Assembly: GCF_000247695.1 (NCBI RefSeq)
Contig: NW_004624730.1
Span: 29,831,723-29,895,722, forward strand
Reading direction: 5' to 3'
Length of the DNA: 64,000 bases
Origin: Heterocephalus glaber
Taxonomy: Eukaryota > Chordata > Mammalia > Rodentia > Bathyergidae
Below the pieces are notes generated by a model. The model saw only the letters and a program-made list of their open reading frames with translations, did no database searches and was not told the origin of the DNA. Both the position numbers and the translations under genes were made by a program. Each line of letters opens with the position of its first letter. Position 1 is the stretch's first letter. Below, piece by piece: positions 11,060 to 21,522 of the stretch.

Positions 11060-11950
11060 AGAGTGGGTATGAGAGCCTCTGCTGTGGGCTGTGAGCCTGT
11101 GGGGTCTGGAGTGCGGAGGTCCCCTGTGGCCTCCAGGATGTCATCATGCCTAAAGCACCAAAGGGAAAAAGCACAGAAAAAAAAAAAAATCATCCACCCA
11201 TATAGTAGAAAAGCTGCTCAAATTATAAGAGAGGCCCACAAACAAGAAAAGAAGGAAAAATTGAAGAATGAAAAGGCTTATTGGTGAAGAACTGCAGTGG
11301 TTTCCAAATGAGCTGGATCCCCAAAACATGAGATATTCAAAAAAATACACTTATGAATTAATTGAAAGGTATTTAAATCGATTCAGCAGTGAGCTGGAGG
11401 AGATTAAGTTACAGAACAGCGTCAAGGACATGCAGGGAAGGAGCCACCAAGCCCCAGGGACGGTCATCAAGCAGAGGATGGAGTGTGAAAGACAGCAGAA
11501 GGAAGGCTACGGCCTTGAGATTCCAGACATTCTATATGCAAGTAGTCTGAAAACCTTTAGGGAATGGGATTTGGATCTGCAGAAATTGCCAAACATTAAA
11601 ATGAGAAAACTTTGTGCAAATGATGCAGTTGCTAAGAAGCACAAGAAGAAAACTCAGAATTTAACTATAGACAAAGACTTAGGGCAATTCGAACTAAAAG
11701 GCTAATCAAGTGACTCGGATGAAGAAATGACTCCTGTGGCCTAATTGTCCTTACTTGAGTTGAAAATAAGTAATATGAGAATTTAAGTCACACTCATTAC
11801 TCATGAGAAATAAGTACCTAGTATTTGCTGTTTAACTCATTCTCTCTCATAATGTGAATCACATTTGCAGTTTCAAATACGGTATTGTAATTTTATTTAA
11901 AAATGAAAGTTGTGTTTCATTTATATTAAGTTGCTAAAATAGAAGATATA
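11060..11950 (+). pseudogene. TMA16: TMA16 processed pseudogene (retrocopy)
   Basis: An intronless copy of TMA16 (translation machinery-associated 16 homologue, a nuclear protein tied to 60S ribosome assembly, about 200 residues). The copy begins with a GC-richer 5' UTR, then ATG at 11146 (MPKAPKGKS). A frameshift in an A-run follows, so HPYSRKAAQ...KLKNEKA is read in a second frame (to about 11280). A deletion of roughly ten bases near 11280-11285 then moves the rest into a third frame (11268-11705). That frame has [41 protein letters not shown] and [17 protein letters not shown] at 11703-11705 interrupts it before the family's acidic tail SSDSDEEM, which is still readable and ends at TAA 11742-11744. 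About 200 bp of 3' UTR follow. There is no poly(A) or clear TSD at the 3' end, which abuts a MaLR LTR. Two frameshifts and one stop make it non-functional. Confidence 0.92.
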
Positions 11951-12245
11951 TTCTGTTTTTCCTTACTATAACAAAATGCCAGAGGCTGGATAACTTATAA
12001 AGAAAAGAAGTTTATTTAGCTCATGGTTTTAGATGCTGAATGTCTAGACAGCACAGTGCTGGCTCTGGTGAGGCCTCTTCTTGCTGCTACACGTCATGGT
12101 GCATGGTTATCACAGTGGTGGGAGGGCACAAGAGAGGGAAAGATCACATGGCAAGACAGGAAGCCAGAAAATGGAAGGCTCCCATAATGACATCCCACCA
12201 GGCCTTAACTCTTAAAGGCCTGAGAGAATTAAATGATTTCAGGTG
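11951..12245 (-). mobile_element. MST/MLT1-type MaLR LTR, minus, partial
   Basis: The plus strand reads 'ctataacaaaatgccagaggctggataacttataaagaaaagaagtttatttagctcatgg', the reverse complement of the 3' end of MaLR LTRs. Then come 'ctggctctggtgaggcctc', 'gatcacatggcaagacaggaag' and 'gacatcccaccaggcc'. The LTR 5' half is missing. It directly adjoins the TMA16 retrocopy 3' UTR. Confidence 0.75.
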
Positions 12246-12725
12246 AGCTCCATTTGATTATTATATTATTTTCTGCTTTCTCACTGTGAAAAGTGATAGG
12301 TTTTATTCAGACCTAAAGGTTAGAGAACTAATGATTATAATTGTTACTTCTGAGATACATTACTTAAATTAATATATTAAACATATTTCAAGTACCATGA
12401 CAAACATGGATATTCTAGAATTTTGCTCTTCAAATAATTTACTAAATGCTAATGTATGTTAGTCTGTCTTTTAAAGGATGCAAGTATAAGTTTTCAAGAA
12501 AAGGGAAAAATAATGCTGTGTGAGATTAGGTATCAACTAAATTGTTAACAATTTATACAAAGTGTTACAACTTTTATACTTCTGAAAATTAAAAATAAAA
12601 GTTTATTTCTATAACTTCCTAAAGTTCCAATTACTTAATGTTCAATAACTATGCTTCAATAATATTTGTTGAAATGTGATTCGTTATTAAACTCCTATAT
12701 TTTTAGTTTTAAAAATATATATATT
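12246..12725. other. Unique sequence, no gene seen
   Basis: AT-rich, with no recognised repeat family or coding signal. Confidence 0.4.
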
Positions 12726-13820
12726 TTTTTCTCTTCTTTAGTTTTATTAGTACATGTGTGAAGTACATAATAATTACATTCGTGACAAGCCGGTTCGTGT
12801 ACAGAACCCTTCATCCTTTTTAGGTCCCCTTCCTCTCACCTCGCTCCCTCTCCCTCCCGCTCTTGGACCCCTTCTCGTTTTTGAAAGACCTCTTGTATCC
12901 TATCATCTATCTTTCATTTTGCTCTTTATTTATACTTTGGGTTTTTCATATAAGACAAACCATTTAATATTTAAGCTTGTGTGTCTGATACATTTCTTTT
13001 CTTTTTCTTTCTTTCTTTTTTTTTTTTTTAGACAAGGGAGTCCAGACTGGTCTTGATCTCACTATCTAGTCAAGGCTGACCTGGATCTTACAGTGATCCT
13101 CTTGCCTCAGCCTCCCATGTGCTGGGATCATAGGTGTGTGTCACATGCCCAGCTGATTTAACATTATGGTCTTACAGTGCATCCATTTTCCTACAAATGA
13201 CTCAAGTTTATCCTTCTTTGTGACAGAGTAGTACTCCATTATGTATGAATACCACATTTTCTTTAGCCATTCATCGGCTGATGGACATATAGGCCACTTC
13301 CTAGATTTAGTTATTATGAGTTGTGCTGCTAGGTATCCATAGATCACTGTAATACGGTGCCTTTAACTCTTGGGAAGATACCTAGAAGGGAAATACCTGG
13401 GTCAAATGGAATTTCTAGTTTAGTTTTTTGAAGAATCTCCATACTGATTTCCATAGTGATTGTACCAGATTACACACTCACCAACAATGTAAGAGGGTTC
13501 CTTTTTCCCCACAGCCTTACTAGCATTTGTTATTATTTGATTTCTTGATGATAGCCATTCTTTCCAGAGTGAGATGGAATCTCAGTGTTGTTTAAATTTG
13601 CATCTCTCTAATGGCCAGTGATGTTGAATATTTCTTCATGTGTTTATTGGCCATTTGTACTTCTTCTGAGAAGTATCTATTAATTTCCATTGTTCATTTT
13701 TGATTGGGTCTTTTATATTGGGGGTGTAATTTTTTTGAGTTCTCTAGATATTAGATATTAGTTCTCTGTCCAACATGTAGCTGGCAATTTTTTCCCTATT
13801 CTGTAGGTTATCTCTTCAGG
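12726..13820 (-). mobile_element. L1, 3' UTR and ORF2 C-terminus, minus strand, split by B1
   Basis: On the plus strand the 3' UTR comes first ('ttttattagtacatgtgtgaagtacataataattac', then a pyrimidine-rich tract that is the polypurine tract of the L1 strand). Next come the B1 insertion (12992-13156) and the ORF2 3' end: 'gtgcatccattttcctac', 'gagtagtactccattatgtatg', 'tttctttagccattcatcggctgatggacat', 'actgatttccatagtgattgtaccag', 'tttgcatctctctaatggccagtgatgttgaa' and 'gggttatctcttc'-like sequence. The minus-strand ORF at 13141-13347 keeps an ORF2 C-terminal remnant (CPSADEWLKKMW). 5'-truncated and decayed. Confidence 0.85.
12992..13156 (-). mobile_element. B1 SINE inserted in L1, minus strand
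   Basis: A pyrimidine-rich tail (reverse complement of the A-tail) leads into 'gtccagactggtcttgatctcactatctagtcaaggctgacctgg', then 'cctcttgcctcagcctcccatgtgctgggatcataggtgtgtgtcacatgcccagct', a full-length B1 in reverse. L1 sequence continues on both sides. Confidence 0.9.
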
Positions 13821-13906
13821 GGCCTTCAAGGTTGCCTGGGCAGGGTGGAAGAATGTGGAGGCCCCAAAACATCTGGAGGGTTCCCCTTCTAGCGCTCATA
13901 TGCAAT

Positions 13907-13977
13907 GCTGGGGATGGATCACAGGCTCTCATGCACGCTAAGCAAATGCTCTACTACTGAACTGCAACCCCAGCTCT
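13907..13977 (-). mobile_element. Classic ID SINE, minus strand
   Basis: 'tgctggggatggatcacaggctctcatgcacgctaagcaaatgctctactactgaactgcaaccccagct' is the reverse complement of the classic ID consensus (GCTGGGG...GTAGAGC...GCTTAGC...). It differs from the younger GGTACC-ended family found elsewhere in the window, so it is an older layer. The 80 bp on its left (13821-13906) are not assigned. Confidence 0.75.
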
Positions 13978-13979
13978 CA

Positions 13980-14270
13980 GATTGATAGATTAATGAATCA
14001 ACTGTAGTGCTGGACATCCAGAGAATTGAGTCTAGACCCGTATCCCTCACTAGGTACAAAGGACAAAACAGATCAAAAACCCAAGGTTAAAACAGAAACA
14101 ACCTGCTGCAAGAGAAAATAACAAAAACTCTTGAAGACATAGGTGTAGGCAAGGACTTTCTGAACAGAACAAAAGTTGCACAAGAAATAATATTGAGACT
14201 CAATAGATGAGATCATTTTAAATTAAAAAGCTTCGGCACAACAAAGGAAACAACGAAGTGAGTGAACCAA
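13980..14270 (+). mobile_element. L1 ORF2 internal fragment, plus strand
   Basis: 'ctcttgaagacataggtgtaggcaaggactttctgaacag', 'gcacaagaaataatattgagactcaatagatgagatca' and 'aattaaaaagcttcggcacaacaaaggaaacaa' are the conserved L1 ORF2 3' segment in the sense orientation, with frames broken. The orientation is opposite to the neighbouring L1 at 12726-13820, so it comes from a separate or rearranged copy. Confidence 0.85.
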
Positions 14271-14877
14271 ATATTTCAATATATATGCTAACTTGTTTCA
14301 TTTATACTGCTAGGTCCTCTTAGTTCACTGAAAAGAAAGTTTTGTGCCATTATACATTTGTTGGTTTTTTTGTAAGAGTCTTTTTTGTCTATAACTTTTA
14401 CTCTAAAATTTGGGCATTCTTTTAAGATTATGGTACACAGTTTTGTTTTATTTTTTCATAGAAGTAAGAAGACTGTTTTTTAAAATATTTTCTTTATTAA
14501 TATCTACTTTCATGACACTGAAATAAAAGTTTTTCCAAACAAAATAAAAACAAAAATAAAAAGAACTGGAGAGACAGATCATTGAATGTAGCACAAAGTA
14601 TGTGACCTGAAAAAGGACACTTGGATTCCATCCAACTCATTCATGCTTCCATAGAGAAGAAGCTAAGTATACAACTGAGTTAGTGAAAAGCGAGATTCCC
14701 AAGAAAGTGTATCCATTCCTTCTCAACATAGTTTTTTTTTTTAGTCTGTTTTGTCAAATTCTTCTTCCCTGCCCTGGAATTAAATCATAGGCTAAAAGTG
14801 GTGCTTTTCCAGCTACTATTAGGTATTGATGAATAGTGTGAATGGTCTAACTTTCTAAGTGTAAAAACCTTAATATC
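14271..14877. other. Mostly unassigned sequence
   Basis: AT-rich. At 14560-14640 'aagaactggagagacagatcattgaatgtagcac...cacttggattccatcc' has a faint tRNA-SINE look (B2/ID-like layout) but is too diverged to assign. No gene seen. Confidence 0.35.
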
Positions 14878-15388
14878 TGTATTAGTTAACTTGGACTTTC
14901 ATAACAAAATACCCTGAAGCAGGTGATTTAAGCAACAGAAATTCATTTCTCACAGTTCCAGAGGTTGGGAATTCCAAGAAGAGGGTAGCTGAAGATTTGG
15001 GCCCTGATGGAAACCTACTTCCTGAGTTGAAGACAGCCTGCTTCTGATTGTACCTTCCTGAAGTGGTAGTGGTTATTTTTCTTTTCTTATAATGACATCA
15101 GTTCAATCAGATTAGGGTCCTGACCCAAAGACCCCATTTAGCTTTAATTACCTCTTTTTCTATTTTTAAAATTTTTATCAGTACATATTTGCAATACAAA
15201 ATGATTGCATTAGTCATCGGGAATTGGTACATGTACATAACCCATCTTAATTCTTTTTACTTCCCCTCCCATCTCTGGGTCTCCTTCCAACTTGCAAAAC
15301 AAAGCCCTATCTCCAAATACAGTCATACTGGGGGTTGGGGTTTAACACAGGAATTGGGGGTGGGGGAAGCACAATTCAGGCTATAGCA
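14878..15388 (-). mobile_element. MLT1-like MaLR LTR, minus, interrupted by L1 fragment
   Basis: The left end is 'tgtattagttaacttggactttcataacaaaataccctgaagcaggtgatttaagcaacagaaattcatttctcacagttccagagg', the reverse complement of an LTR 3' end. The right end, after an L1 insert, is 'ccctatctccaaatacagtcatactggggg...caattcaggctatagca'. The central part has 'taatgacatcagttcaatcagattagggtcctgacccaaagacccc'. Confidence 0.8.
15150..15295 (-). mobile_element. Short L1 3' UTR fragment inside the LTR
   Basis: 'atcagtacatatttgcaatacaaaatgattgcatta...gggaattggtacatgtacataacccatcttaattc' followed by 'cttcccctcccatctc' parallels the 3' UTR starts of the minus L1s at 12726 and 36642. No TSD was identified. 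Confidence 0.65.
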
Positions 15389-15884
15389 ATATCAAATTTT
15401 CTGTTGTATCTAATTCATAATTGAAGTCTGACTAAACCAGTTTAGGAAAGGTATCAGCTTTGCCCAGGTTTGTTTCATTATTCTTGGCTTTTGTACTGCT
15501 CCCCCAGTCACAGTCCTGTGCTCCTTTATGATGTGGCAGAAGAAAGCAAGAACCTGGTATTATTAGTTATCTTAGCTGTCCATGCACTTGTGCATCTCTC
15601 ACAAAATAATTAATTTTAGGGTATGCCTGAGGTCCTTTGATAATACCTACTGTTTCCTGAGATTTCTCCTCCTGTAGACCCTTTATGATGTCTCCCAAGT
15701 TGACTATAGATGACATCCTCCTAGTTCCTGGATCTAGATGTACAGCAGACTCTCCTGACATGTCACCATGACCCCTTACGTTTCCCCTTGCAGATAACTC
15801 AGATCCAGCTTCCTTCTGGGAACCATAGAAATGTCTACCCCACCTCTTGAAGATGAAATAATCAGCAAAATTAGCACTTACTAA
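15389..15884. other. Unassigned sequence with a 115-codon minus-strand ORF
   Basis: The ORF at 15567-15914 (minus) begins MLSACSRGWPLVSANFADYF. I do not recognise the protein. The sequence is less AT-rich than its surroundings. It could be an uncatalogued LTR or old exon, but there are no splice or domain signals I can support. Confidence 0.3.
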
Positions 15885-16075
15885 GGGCCAACCCCTGCTG
15901 CAAGCACTTAACATATTTCAATTCATTTCATTCTCACAGCACTCATTTGAATTACTTCCAAACACTAGTAGCACAACCAGGAACACTCAGTTAACAAATG
16001 GTGGAGATGAGATAAAAACTCCAACAGTTAAGACTTAGAAGCTACATTCTGAACCACAATACCATACTTACCCAA
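15885..16075 (-). mobile_element. MIR SINE, minus strand
   Basis: 'attctcacagcactcatttgaattacttcc' followed by 'acactcagttaacaaatggtggagatgagataaaaactccaac' and 'acttagaagctacattctgaacc' matches the reverse complement layout of MIR (cattttacagatgaggaaact...gggattcgaaccc...). Strongly diverged. Confidence 0.55.
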
Positions 16076-19000
16076 CAACCAAGATGTTTCTCTCCCTCTA
16101 AGCTTGCGTCTATACTCAGTCATCAGAGGCAGCTCCAGACTTATTTACCTTTCCAAGGAGAAGTCAGGGCCAACTCTATGTTTCCCCCAATTCGAGGAGG
16201 GCATACTAAGTGCTGCAAGGATTTTATAGACACACTCCTCTTTGTGTGGAAACATCACCTCCCCTTGCCCACGCAAAGGAGGAGAATAACCAGACCTTAA
16301 TTCTCTGAGTAAATTCTTTTCGAAGAACTGCTATGAAGTTGATGTGGTGTTGTTGGGTAAAAGATGAATGAACCAATTTCAGGACCCTTCATTTGTAATC
16401 CTACTTAGATGGCCTAGAACTTTCTATTAGAACAGGTGGGTACCTTGGCACCTGATGCTTTCAGCTTGGAGACCTCAGCAGAAATCGCCAAGAGAGGAAG
16501 TGTCCCACATTAACATTCTATTTAGTGAATTATTCAATATTACACAATTAATTCATTTCTAAGCCAGAAAGGTGCTATCTGGCAAGCAATAACAAAAATC
16601 AATAAATCTCTAGGGATCAAAGGTACAGGATAAAATGGCAATGTATAGAAGTACGGCATCTCTTTGGGTGTGTATATGTGTGTTTAGTCTGATATCCACT
16701 TTTCCTTTCTCTCATAACAGAAACCTGTTAGCTTCTGTTTTTCTTATAATAGCAAAAGCAGGTTTTCTACTCTGCCTAAGTCACAGGCTATGTGATTCAG
16801 GTAAGGTTTTTCCCAACTCCCTTGGTTGTGGGAAAAGGTATATGGTCTCAGTCCAATCACCAAATTCCATTCTATAGACACAATAATTGATTGAGGGATA
16901 TATATGTGTCTTGATTTAGTTTAGTTGTCAGAGTTTCCTTAGACTTATTCTGAAACTATTAAAAAATAGAAGCTTTGCTTTTCCTGGGCTTGTTAAACTG
17001 GTTAGATCCAGTTGGTAGTCTATTTTCTCAATGAATTACCCAAGTATGAAGCCAAAACATACAAAAACAGTCCAAAAATACAAAGGAAAATCACAGTGGC
17101 CTGTCAGAAACTCTGGATCTATCAAATATGAAGTCAAAGATCTTAAACGTTCAAATATTATTGATTAGTTAGCCATTCATCAATCAATTCATAACCCGAA
17201 GAGCTCTTTAATAAAAGTATTGTTTGCAGCATTAAAGAAAGGTAAAGAGTTTTCATAGGGGCTATGGTAGGGTGTGGACTGATCATCTTGACACTCTAAA
17301 ATTATATTTCATATGCATTAATTTCTCTTCACCTATTCCCCAGACACAGTACAGTAGATACCACATCACATCCTTTTGGCGAACACATTTCTGTAGAATG
17401 ATAGGCTTCCACCTTCAAACACCTAAGACTCTTTGCTTGAGACCTTCTGGCCATGAGAGACTTTTCTGCTCTTTCGCTGATAGGCTAAAATTTCTGGGCA
17501 GTTCTTGCCACCTGTAAGCAATCTTCAACTAATGACTGTCAGAAGTTTGTAGATTAATACCCCACTTCCCTATTGCCTCATTTGCCATGACACACAGCCT
17601 ACCAGAAGTCTCTAGCAGGATTGAGTGGCTATGTCTGCAGAGGTTAGTTGGTGAATAATGAACCCTTAATTACCCTCTTTCCCTTCTCTAACTCACCACT
17701 TTTCACTTTCTTAATGGCTTCTGAAGAACATGTTCCAAGTAAAGTACTTGCACTCAGGATCTGCTTTGGGGAAAAGCAATCCTAAAACAACTTGCATTGG
17801 CCACATGGCCTCCAACATACTTACAGGTGCACTGTTCATGACTAACACTATCATTGGACATGAACCCTGTCCATCAGACGTCAGTATTTATGGGCTTTGG
17901 GAAACACTTCAAGAACCCCAGGAAGTATCTCGGGGTCAGGTGAAAGGCAGAAAGGATCTCTGTAGTTACATGCACTTTCAATTCTGAGGCTATCAATTAG
18001 TTCATAAAAGGGCCATATTCCAACACAGCATGTTGGCTCATCTTGCAACCACACCAAATTTTGAGAGGTGCCAAGACAGAGGAACAAGATAGGTCCTTGA
18101 GAAAGGAGACTGAGCATCTGAATCTCTTCTCTCTCTTATCTAAAGGAAGAATGATGAAACAAGGATAATTTTCCACAAAATTTATCATTAATTCTGGTAT
18201 AGTTTTAAGAGTACATTACTCCAAGAAAATTGGTATAAACTGGAACTGCCACATGCAACCAAAAACTAGACAAGTCCTGAGGTAAAAAACAAACAAACAA
18301 AAAAAAATCAGAGGTCTGTTAAGTGAAAAGGTTTTGAAATTCACCCTCATCGAGTCTTATGCTAAGCAACACTTTAATGGTTCCAAAGTGACCTACCCTC
18401 CTTTGTCAAGTCTTATATTCTAAAAGTTACCTTTCCACTTGCCAACATACTACTAATGCTATCATTTATTTTCACTTTTCTCAAGCAAAACTTATGCTCC
18501 CTCCAGGAGCATTTGTATTCTAAAAAGAAATATTTGTTAAATTATAGAAAGTACTATTCAGAATATATTAGTGTGGCACATATGTTTTGTTTTCTTTCGG
18601 AATATGAAAACTATATTTGGGGACAGAAAGACCTTCATTTATTCTGCTAAAAGAGAAAATGAGCTTACAGCTCTACATTTCTAGCACAGAGATTTCAGAG
18701 GTAGTTCCCTGCCTTTGTATATTTCTGATTCTGTATCCCAATATGTGAAGTGCACCTTCTAAAGTTTCATAGGGAAAAGGCTCTGCCCTGGGATATATTT
18801 CCAGGATTTGGAGGGCAGGTTTTGGTGGAATCTGTCTTCACAAATAGTTTATGTGTTAGGATTTGAGTATCTATCCCTCCGCAAACATTAATTAATGTAC
18901 ATTCTAATATGGACAAGTTTTAGAGAGACATGGAGTTCTTCTTTTACCCCTTTATCAAAATGCCTCAGCACTTTTCATAAACTACATTTGAACTCATCAT

Positions 19001-21142
19001 ATGGCCATAATCTTACATGTTGTTGCTATTTCTTTTCATTTTGTTGAACAAAGAAAAAAGAAGCGTGCATCTATTTGCACTTACTCATACGTACACATCC
19101 ACACAAATACTCATTTCCTTTCCATGCCATTTAGATATAGGTTTTTAGGGGGAAAAGAGTACAATTTGACTTTAAGTCATGCACAATTACTCTGATAATA
19201 TTTTGAAATTTTCTAATGTGTTCTTTTGTATCTCTGAAAAAATAACCTTTGCCTTGAGTACATAATGTGTCTAAGGGGAACTTAAGAAATTCAAAGAAAA
19301 AACAAGCTAATTGCATCACTTAGGAATTGACTGCAGTTACTAACAACAGAGAATTAACTATAGTGACTTAAAATTTGGAGATTTTGATCTTTCATTAAAA
19401 GAAGTCCAGAAGTAGGCCCTCCAGGATAGGTCTGGTGGCTCCATAGAGTCATCAAGGACCCAGGCTCCTATTCTTGCTTTGTTTAAAGTATGGCTTAAAT
19501 TTTCAGAGTCAAAGGATGACTCATGGAGTGTCACCATCAATATGACAGTTAGGAAGAAAGGAAAAGATAGAGATTATTTCCAGCTTGGTGTTTCTCTGCT
19601 AAGCAGAACAAGACAGGATAAGTAAATGACCAATCTTTTATGCCCTTGTATAATATGGCTATTTGATAAACACTTACTTTAGTTAATACTCAGTCATCTC
19701 TTAGGTAAATGCCATTTTTTAATAGTTTATCTTTCCATCTGCTTCTCTGTAAAGTGATAATCTCTGGAGGAAAAAGTATGTGCTTGTGAGATTCAGTGTC
19801 TTTGGCAGAGGAATGCAATTGCATAGCTTCCTGAAAGATCCTCACTGACATGCTTGGGTCTTTCATGACTAGTGCTCTTACTTCCTACAGGTTAAATATC
19901 TTGCTGGCTTCCAGGGTCAATGTCTGGAGCTGTTTTGCTGACGCTACATTCTTTGGTTGATATGAAGCATACTATATATTTATCTTATTATTCAGTTTCC
20001 TCTCAGTTATTACTGAATATAAACCTACATACTATTTCCACATCTTAAATATAGGCTCCTCAGAAATCCTCTCATCACCTGTGATCTCAACATAGTGTTC
20101 ATACTACACCAAAAATGCAAGTGGCTCTGGAGTAACCCTAGAAATTGTGTGTCTGATCATGCTACTCTACCAGCATCTCTGCACTGGGCCACTCACATAT
20201 TCTTCTGTAATATCCTATTGATCAGGATCAGTCTCCTTCTTAGGTACCAGAAAGAGACACAGGACAAGGGTACATTGTCTTTGGTATACCATCATTTATC
20301 AAACATGCTGCTTCTCTCTGGGTCAAAGCTAGCACAAGGAAATGTGGATATAGCACCTGACCTCCTGGGAGCATTAACATGTTTTCCACTTTTGTCTTTC
20401 TAAATACATGAACTCATAAGTTTGGCACTAATAGAACTAAAGTAACCATCTGCTGAAGAAAGATTAGAATTTATTACAAAAGGAAACCATTTATTACAGT
20501 GGGAATGAAAAACAGAAGAAGATATGCTGCTTCTGATATGCAAATAGGGTAATGCAGTAAGAAAACTGCCTCCCAAGCCAGGATACTGTGTTGAAAATGA
20601 TCTCCTAAACTTTTTTCATCTATTTTCCCCTTTTGCATTTCAATAAGCAAGTCTGGCAGATCCATATCATTTCTCCCAGTGTGGAGAACATTTCATTTCC
20701 CCATATCCATTAAGATTTGCAAAGAGGTCAGAGTCATAAAGGAGAGCAGGACAGAGGGAAGCTCCCAGGAGTTAATGGAAAGATGAGGAGATAGTAAGAT
20801 AAATGGAAAGGAGATAATAGAGATATTAATTAACTACAGAACAAGACTATTAGAAATATTTCTTAATCTGGAGACCTAATCATCCATACTAACCCTTGAT
20901 CTTTTCAGACAGAGGAAACTCTAAAATTTAGCTTTCCTAGTCATCTTCAGTCTCTGTATAAGAGAAGTAGAACATTAAAATGTTTGAGAATCTGGCATAG
21001 ACTTTGAAAGGTGGATTGGTTTTTGGTAGGAAAAAGGTGGCTCTATAAAAAGAGCTACAAGATATACTTCCAAATGGAGCCTAAATGAGCATCACAACAT
21101 GGTGCAAGAGGTCGATAGTGCTATCAGGAATTGAGATGAGAC
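16076..21142. other. 5-kb stretch without gene or recognised repeat
   Basis: The sequence is moderately AT-rich and non-repetitive by eye. ORFs of 60-100 codons occur on both strands (for example 17272-17517, 17730-17987 and 20095-20403). None shows a known domain, repeated motif or codon pattern that I can support. A short A-rich stretch lies at about 18285-18310. Simplest reading: intergenic or intronic unique DNA. Confidence 0.45.
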
Positions 21143-21522
21143 TGTTACAGTTTAGATCTGGAATGCACCTTACCCCCAGAGCCCATGTGTTCAGAGATAG
21201 GACTTTTGGAAGGCAGTTGGATTATGGGACCACTATTGCTGATTTGCTGTTAGAAGGTGGGATCTAGTCAGAAGAGGCAGGTCCCTGCAGGCATGACCAA
21301 GATTATATTTCCTCCCTGGCTCCTCCCTTCAGACTCTACTTGTTGAACACCATGATGTCAGCAGCTTTCTTCTTTAGCAGACCCTTTTAACATGCCAGTT
21401 TCTTTCTTGGAACCAGGCAGTTATGGACTGAAACCTCTAAAAACTGTGAGTCCAAATAAGCCTCTTCTTTAAATTGTGGGTATAGGGTACCACGACTCAG
21501 GAACAAGAAAATAACAAAGACA
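21143..21522 (+). mobile_element. Solo MaLR LTR, plus orientation
   Basis: Starts TGTTACAGTTTAGATCTGGAATG and ends 'gaacaagaaaataacaaagaca'. The interior shows 'agcccatgtgttcagag', 'gggatctagtcagaagaggcagg', 'tcagcagctttcttc', and 'gcagttatggactgaaacctctaaaaactgtgagtccaaataagcctcttctttaaattg', the typical MaLR polyadenylation-side sequence. No internal region is attached. Confidence 0.8.
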
